DNA of 64,000 nt from UBA10649 sp963700255 (GTDB taxonomy: Bacteria > Actinomycetota > Actinomycetes > S36-B12): the NCBI GenBank assembly GCA_963700255.1, contig CAVOWW010000031.1, positions 1 to 64,000 of the forward strand. Reading direction: 5' to 3'. The notes beneath the pieces are model-generated. The model ran no database searches and was not told the DNA's origin. It saw nothing but the letters and a program-made list of their open reading frames with translations. Within the stretch, counting starts at the first letter, position 1, and each line of letters begins with the position of its first letter. The translations under genes were made by a program, and so were the position numbers. Shown here piece after piece: positions 60,478 to 64,000 of this stretch.

Positions 60478-61170
60478 ATGCCCGGCTGCACACCTCGGAG
60501 GTGCATCATCGCCAGTCCCGCGAACGATCCCGACATCCCGACCCGGCTCTCCTGGGCCTACGTCGACGGATGGGAGGAGGACTCCGAGACGATCCGGGAG
60601 GCCCGCGCCCGGGCCGCGGAGCTCGGCTGCCCGGCCGTCGGCCGCCCCGCCGCCGCCCTGCTGCGCCTGCTGGCGGCCAGCGTCAACGCCCAGGCCGTCG
60701 TGGAGGTCGGCACCGGCGCCGGCGTGTCCGGGGCGGCGCTGCTCTCCGGGATGACCTCAGCGGGCGTCCTGACGAGCATCGACGTCGAGGCCGAGCACCA
60801 GCGGGTGGCCCGCGAGTCCTTCACGGCCCTCGGCTACGACCACGTCCGAACCCGCCTGATCACCGGCCGCGCCCTCGAGGTGCTGCCCCGCCTGTCCGAC
60901 GCGGCCTACGACGTCGTCTTCGTCGACGGGGACAAGACCGAGTACCCCACGATCCTCACCCAGGCCAAGCGGCTGCTGCGCATCGGTGGCCTGGTGATCT
61001 TCGACAACGTGCTGTGGAGCGGACGGGTCGCCGATCCGGCGGAGCGCGACCCCGAGACCGTCGCCCTGCGCGATACGGCCTCGGCCGTGCGCGCCGACGA
61101 CGACTGGATGCCGGCCCTGCTCACCATCGGTGACGGCCTGCTGATCGCGTCCCTGCGCAACCGCAGCTGA
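60478..61170 (+). CDS. O-methyltransferase (class I SAM-dependent, family 3)
   Basis: 230 residues from the ATG at 60478; ATG 60457 is possible and the ribosome site is weak for both. GGAGG at about 60496-60500 would suit an internal ATC near 60507, an unlikely start. The motifs are clear: VVEVGTGAGVSGAALLSGM (SAM site), LTSIDVEAEHQRVARESF, YDVVFVDGDKTEYPTILTQA (metal-binding Asp) and GGLVIFDNVLWSGRVADP. The same family as Rv1220c stands at this place beside sigE/htrA in mycobacteria. The substrate is unknown; it is probably a catechol-like small molecule. Confidence 0.88.
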   Translation: MPGCTPRRCIIASPANDPDIPTRLSWAYVDGWEEDSETIREARARAAELGCPAVGRPAAALLRLLAASVNAQAVVEVGTGAGVSGAALLSGMTSAGVLTSIDVEAEHQRVARESFTALGYDHVRTRLITGRALEVLPRLSDAAYDVVFVDGDKTEYPTILTQAKRLLRIGGLVIFDNVLWSGRVADPAERDPETVALRDTASAVRADDDWMPALLTIGDGLLIASLRNRS

Positions 61171-61190
61171 CCTCAGGCCGTGCCGCCCGC

Positions 61191-61776
61191 GTGACCGCCC
61201 CGGAGTTCTTCGCCACGGGTGGGCTGTTCCGGGCCTGGCTGGCTGCGCACCATGACTCGGCGCCCGAGCTCCTCGTGGGGTTCTGGAAGGTCGGGTCCGG
61301 GATGCCCGTCGATGAGCTGGTCCGAGTCCGTCGATGCGGCGCTGTGCTTCGGGTGGATCGACGGCGTCCGACGGCGCCGCGATGACGCGAGCTACACGAT
61401 CCGCTTCACTCCGCGGCGACCCGGCAGCATCTGGTCGGCGGTCAACGTGGCCAAGGCGGACGCCCTGGCGAAGGCGGGGCTGATGGAGCCGGCTGGCCTG
61501 GCCGCCTTCGCCGCGCGACGCGAGGACCGCACAGCCGTCTACTCGCACGAGCAGGGAGGGGACGCGGCCCTGGCCTTCACTGCGGAGGAGCAGGTGCGCC
61601 TGCAGGCGGTGCCCGGAGTCTGGGAGTACCTCAGCGCTCAGCCCGGGTCGTACCGGCGGGCCGTCGTGCACTGGCTGCACACCGCCGCTCGGCCAGGGAC
61701 CCGGGAGAGGCGCCTCGCGCTGCTCATCGCCGAGAGCGCGCTGCAGCGTCACGTCGCCCAGTTCCGTCGGCGCTGA
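61191..61776 (+). pseudogene. YdeI/OmpD-associated family protein, frameshifted
   Basis: From a GTG at 61191: TAPEFFATGGLFRAWLAAHH, LLVGFWKVGSGMPVDEL. An extra C near 61322 shifts the frame. The rest is SVDAALCFGWIDGVRRRRDD, SYTIRFTPRRPGSIWSAVN, KADALAKAGLMEPAGLAAFA and the end LAQRHVAQFRRR-like tail, stopping at 61776. Read across, it is about 194 residues, the same length as the Chloroflexota member at 22659. All family blocks (CFGWIDG, IWSxVN) are present, so a read error is likely. Confidence 0.85.
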
Positions 61777-61795
61777 CGCCCGTCCTGCCAAGCAC

Positions 61796-61827
61796 GAAGG
61801 CCCTGAACCGAGCGGTTCAGGGCCTTC
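61796..61827. terminator. Strong bidirectional terminator
   Basis: Perfect 14-base arms GAAGGCCCTGAACC / GGTTCAGGGCCTTC with a GAGC loop lie between the convergent YdeI-like and DUF3117 genes. It is placed to end both transcripts. Confidence 0.85.
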
Positions 61828-61847
61828 GATGTTCCGGTGGGAGAGTG

Positions 61848-62015
61848 CTAGGTGAACAGCACCAGCAGTTTCTCCCCGAGGTCCTTGGCCTCGTCGCCGT
61901 TCAGCTCGACGACGAGCCGGCCGCCTCCCTCGAGGGGCACGCGCATGACGTAGCCACGTCCCTCCTTGGTCACCTCGAGCGGGCCATCGCCCGTCCGCGG
62001 CTTCATCGCGGCCAT
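61848..62015 (-). CDS. DUF3117 domain protein
   Basis: 55 residues from the ATG at 62015: MAAMKPRTGDGPLEVTKEGR, GYVMRVPLEGGGRLVVELNG, DEAKDLGEKLLVLF. This is the complete actinobacterial DUF3117 family (Rv1211 in M. tuberculosis), one of the most conserved small proteins of the phylum. No function is proven. AAGGGGATC lies upstream. Its position near DivIVA-domain, LOG and methyltransferase genes is the same as in mycobacteria. Confidence 0.95.
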   Translation of the reverse strand: MAAMKPRTGDGPLEVTKEGRGYVMRVPLEGGGRLVVELNGDEAKDLGEKLLVLFT

Positions 62016-62164
62016 GTGGATCCCCTTCCGTCCGAGCTTTCGTTCGGAGCGAACCCGCTCCGTGGCCCCACGCACGCGCGGGCTGGACCCATTATCCCGG
62101 ATGCGTGCCCGCCAGCCCCAGCGGGGGCACGGCCCGGAGCCCGGTGTGTCGACAGCCGCGGCGG

Positions 62165-62437
62165 TCAGGGCGGCGGCGTGGGTGACTGCCCCGAGGGCGT
62201 CGCGGACGGTCCGTCCGCGCCCCGGAGGGCGTCGATCTCGTCCTGCAGCGAGGCCAGCTGGGCATCGACCTCGTCCATCCGGTAGCCACGGACGACGACG
62301 TCGAAGGACGGCTCGCCGTCGAGGGTGTCGGGGCGCAGGTCCTGCTCGCTCGGCGGCAGGTCGCCCAGGAGGCCGAGGATCGCCACGAAGCCCGCCCCGA
62401 GCACGAGGATGACGACGATCACGAAGAGCCAGGTCAC
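62165..62437 (-). CDS. DivIVA-domain membrane protein
   Basis: 90 residues from a GTG at 62437. One N-terminal membrane helix (TWLFVIVVILVLGAGFVAIL) is followed by an acidic linker. A short DivIVA-type segment comes next, FDVVVRGYRMDEVDAQLASL plus QDEIDALRG, with coiled-coil character, and a Pro-rich tail. RGYRxxEVDAxL is the signature of the DivIVA N-terminal membrane-binding region. In M. tuberculosis the equivalent (Rv1209) sits near the DUF3117 gene. It is probably a membrane-curvature or cell-pole associated protein. Confidence 0.88.
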   Translation of the reverse strand: MTWLFVIVVILVLGAGFVAILGLLGDLPPSEQDLRPDTLDGEPSFDVVVRGYRMDEVDAQLASLQDEIDALRGADGPSATPSGQSPTPPP

Positions 62438-62573
62438 GGGGCCATTCCATCACGGAAGCCGTCCGTCATCCCTTACCTGGCCCGAATCGCGTGAAGACAC
62501 GTCCCCAATGTCGGTCCTGCACTCTCGAGTCGTCCAGCCAACGGCTCACGCCGACATCCCCCAAGGAGTGCAC

Positions 62574-63239
62574 ATGTCACGCACCAGAACGATCACCCTC
62601 ACGCTCGGCTCCATCGCGGCAGGAGCGGTCCTCGCCACCGGCGTCACCGGGCTCGCCCTGGCCGACGACACGGCCACCCCCTCCCCCGGCACGTCGTCCT
62701 CCTCGCCCGGCAGCGATGCCGCGAAGGGGACCGCAGGCCAGCGCGGACACGGCCAGGACATGCGCGACGGCCGCGGCGACATGCACGGCATGCGCGGCGG
62801 ACCGATGGGCGAGGCGCTGCACGGCGAGTTCGTCGTCAAGGCCGCGGACGGCACCATCTCGACGGTCCGCCAGGTCCAGGGCACCGTCACCGCGGTCTCC
62901 AGCACGTCGATCACGGTCAAGGCCGAGGACGGCTACACCTCGACGTTCACGGTGAGCGCCGAGACGAGGGTGCACACCGGGCTGCCGAGCCGAGACCGCG
63001 GGGCTGCCGAGGCCACGACCGAGGCGATCACGGACGTGTCCGTGGGGGACGTGGCCCGCGTCCACGGCACCGTGTCAGGCGACACCGCCGCCGCAGCGCA
63101 CGTGCACGCGATGACGGCCGAGCAGGCCGCCACCCTCGAGGCTGCGCGCCAGCAGCACATGCAGGACCACGCGACGTCGAACGACTCCGGCACTGCTTCG
63201 TCCAGCGCAGCCTCGTCCCCCGCGACGCAGGCCAGCTAG
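62574..63239 (+). CDS. Exported DUF5666-like protein
   Basis: 221 residues from the ATG at 62574 (AAGGAG upstream). The signal peptide, TITLTLGSIAAGAVLATGVT plus GLALADD, covers residues 5-31. A Ser/Pro/Gly linker and a His/Met/Asp-rich patch follow (RGHGQDMRDGRGDMHGMRGG, about residues 57-76) that could bind metal. Then comes a DUF5666-type beta domain: VQGTVTAVSSTSITVKAEDG, YTSTFTVSAETRVHTG, DVSVGDVARVHGTVSGDTAA. It ends in a Ser/Ala-rich tail. Its stop shares the four bases CTAG with the stop of the convergent LOG gene. Function unknown. Confidence 0.85.
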   Translation: MSRTRTITLTLGSIAAGAVLATGVTGLALADDTATPSPGTSSSSPGSDAAKGTAGQRGHGQDMRDGRGDMHGMRGGPMGEALHGEFVVKAADGTISTVRQVQGTVTAVSSTSITVKAEDGYTSTFTVSAETRVHTGLPSRDRGAAEATTEAITDVSVGDVARVHGTVSGDTAAAAHVHAMTAEQAATLEAARQQHMQDHATSNDSGTASSSAASSPATQAS

Positions 63240-63799
63240 CCGACCGGCGGGTGGGTGGCCCACGCCGCTGCGATCTCGTCGAGCGCCCCCTCGACCGTGG
63301 TCGCCCAGTGGACGTGGGCCACCGACGCCGGCTTCACGAAGCCGCGCTGGACCCAGTGGTCGAGCAGCGCGTGCAGGTGGTCGTAGTCGCCCCAGGGATC
63401 GAGGACGACCACCGGCTTGTGGTGCATGTTGAGCGAGCGCGCCGTCCACACCTCCACCAGCTCCTCGAGGGTGCCGATGCCGCCCGGGAGGGCGAGGAAG
63501 GCGTCCGAGCGCTCGTCCATGATCCCCTTCCGCTGCCGCATGTCGCGGGTCACGATGAACTCGTCGGAGTCGTGGTCGGCGACCTCCATCGCGACCAGGG
63601 CATCCGGGATGACGCCGACCGTGTGGCCGCCGGCAGCCCGCGCGGCGCGGCCGACCTCGCCCATCATCGAGATGGACCCCGCACCGGACACCAGCCCCCA
63701 GCCCCGCTCGGCGACCCCCGTGCCGGCCTCGCGGGCGAGGTCCAGGTAGCGCTGGTCGATGGTGAGGCTGGAGGCGCAGAAGACGCAGACCGCGGGCAT
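63236..63799 (-). CDS. LOG family protein (TIGR00730, Rossmann fold)
   Basis: 187 residues. VCVFCASSLTIDQRYLDLAR, GWGLVSGAGSISMMGEVGRA, VIPDALVAMEVADHDSDEFI and the signature ALPGGIGTLEELVEVWTA (PGGxGTxxE) define the LOG family. Members cut the base from AMP-type nucleotides: cytokinin ribotides in plants and pathogens, AMP/NMP in bacteria. GSISMMG replaces the usual GGxxGLMG. M. tuberculosis Rv1205 is the equivalent in this neighbourhood. It is convergent with the DUF5666 gene and divergent from yceI. Confidence 0.92.
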   Translation of the reverse strand: MPAVCVFCASSLTIDQRYLDLAREAGTGVAERGWGLVSGAGSISMMGEVGRAARAAGGHTVGVIPDALVAMEVADHDSDEFIVTRDMRQRKGIMDERSDAFLALPGGIGTLEELVEVWTARSLNMHHKPVVVLDPWGDYDHLHALLDHWVQRGFVKPASVAHVHWATTVEGALDEIAAAWATHPPVG

Positions 63800-63843
63800 G
63801 CCCCGACCCTAGGACAGGCCCCGACTTGCGCTCGCCCCCGTTT

Positions 63844-63880
63844 AGTTGTACCTTCAACTAGTCAGTTGAGAGTTCAACTA
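63844..63880 (+). promoter_or_regulatory. Twin operators upstream of yceI
   Basis: Two 17-base sites, AGTTGTACCTTCAACTA (63844-63860) and AGTTGAGAGTTCAACTA (63864-63880), share AGTTG-N7-CAACT/A symmetry. Their centres are 20 bases (two helical turns) apart. This fits cooperative binding of a MarR/TetR-size dimer, likely autorepressing or redox-responsive. Confidence 0.8.
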
Positions 63881-63902
63881 CCCCACACTCACAGGAGCAG
63901 AC

Positions 63903-64000
63903 ATGAGCAGCACCTCGATCGAGACCACCGGCCTCGCCGCCGCCACCGGCACCTGGGTCATCGACCCGGCCCACACCAGCCTCGCCTTCAGCGCCCGGCA
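63903..64000 (+). CDS. YceI family protein, 5' end only
   Basis: The first 32 codons are in the window: MSSTSIETTGLAAATGTWVI, DPAHTSLAFSAR. GTWxIDPAHTSLxFSARH is the opening of the YceI lipocalin-like beta-barrel that binds polyisoprenoid lipids. AGGAG (63893-63897) stands 5 bases before the ATG. In actinobacteria yceI is often the neighbour and target of a MarR regulator, which agrees with the two operators upstream. The remainder lies beyond the edge. Confidence 0.88.
   Translation, partial: MSSTSIETTGLAAATGTWVIDPAHTSLAFSAR

Noticed and set aside
1..64000. CRISPR array, tRNA or rRNA genes
   Set aside because: No regularly spaced repeats, cloverleaf-like clusters or conserved rRNA segments were seen; short tRNAs could still be missed by eye.

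Overview
This 64 kb window is two unrelated genomes' worth of sequence joined end to end. Positions 1 to about 36,190 have moderate GC, are very rich in the tetramer GATC, and carry genes and intergenic palindromes typical of Chloroflexota (Anaerolineae-like): secreted proteins ending in an FLPVVLR-type tail, an Mvh/Hdr hydrogenase-heterodisulfide reductase operon, and an rpmB/asp23/fakA/fakB locus. From about 36,190 to the end the DNA is much richer in GC, uses actinobacterial codons and holds actinobacterial genes (icmF, WhiB, TatB-HtrA, DUF3117, a DivIVA-domain protein). Nocardioidaceae or relatives are my best guess. The seam cuts icmF in the middle, with no integrase, tRNA, IS or att site in sight. 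A chimeric contig is therefore the simplest reading, and transfer between phyla the less likely one.

Chloroflexota part. 1-1.7 kb: an ABC-F ATPase with a frameshift. 2-3.5 kb: two secreted proteins. 3.8-7.5 kb: an ABC-2 exporter (ATPase and two permeases). 7.6-16.8 kb: housekeeping and accessory enzymes (inorganic pyrophosphatase, M20 deacylase, SIMPL protein, a GGDVIGRDK-motif protein with a broken partner, amidase, ATP-grasp enzyme, YggX, formyltransferase). 17-23.2 kb: DUF2461 protein, L-lactate dehydrogenase, two MerR regulators with 19-bp-spacer promoters, aldo/keto reductase, a cupin fragment, an LLM flavin/F420 oxidoreductase and a YdeI-like protein. 23.3-31 kb: a minus-strand operon hdrC-hdrB-hdrA-mvhD-mvhG-mvhA-protease followed by a cyclic-nucleotide-binding protein. 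This encodes a group 3c-type [NiFe] hydrogenase joined to a heterodisulfide-reductase-like flavin-bifurcating module, with its own maturation endopeptidase and a hairpin-rich leader. 31.4-36.1 kb: a stand-alone Lrp/AsnC sensor domain, ribosomal protein L28, and Asp23, FakA and two DegV/FakB fatty-acid-binding proteins.

Actinobacterial part. 36.2-38.1 kb: the C-terminal two thirds of fused isobutyryl-CoA mutase. 38.2-54.6 kb: a catabolic region with a MarR regulator, 3-hydroxyacyl-CoA dehydrogenase, three SDRs, enoyl-CoA hydratase, two KSTD-like flavoproteins, SnoaL-like and DUF3237 proteins, three VOC proteins, a PEP-utilising mobile-domain protein, a Rieske oxygenase with a small partner, a HAD phosphatase and an ACAD10-like phosphotransferase. 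It looks like breakdown of a polycyclic, steroid-, terpenoid- or aromatic-like substrate through CoA esters; the substrate is unknown. 54.7-64 kb: a conserved actinobacterial housekeeping neighbourhood (EamA transporter, MgtE_N/CBS/DUF1003 protein, Mrp, TatB, HtrA, O-methyltransferase, DUF3117, DivIVA-like, DUF5666, LOG) ending in a YceI gene cut by the window edge.

Many genes in both parts carry single-base frameshifts (at least a dozen), which points to uncorrected long-read error as much as to gene decay. No rRNA, tRNA, CRISPR array, IS element or prophage was seen.
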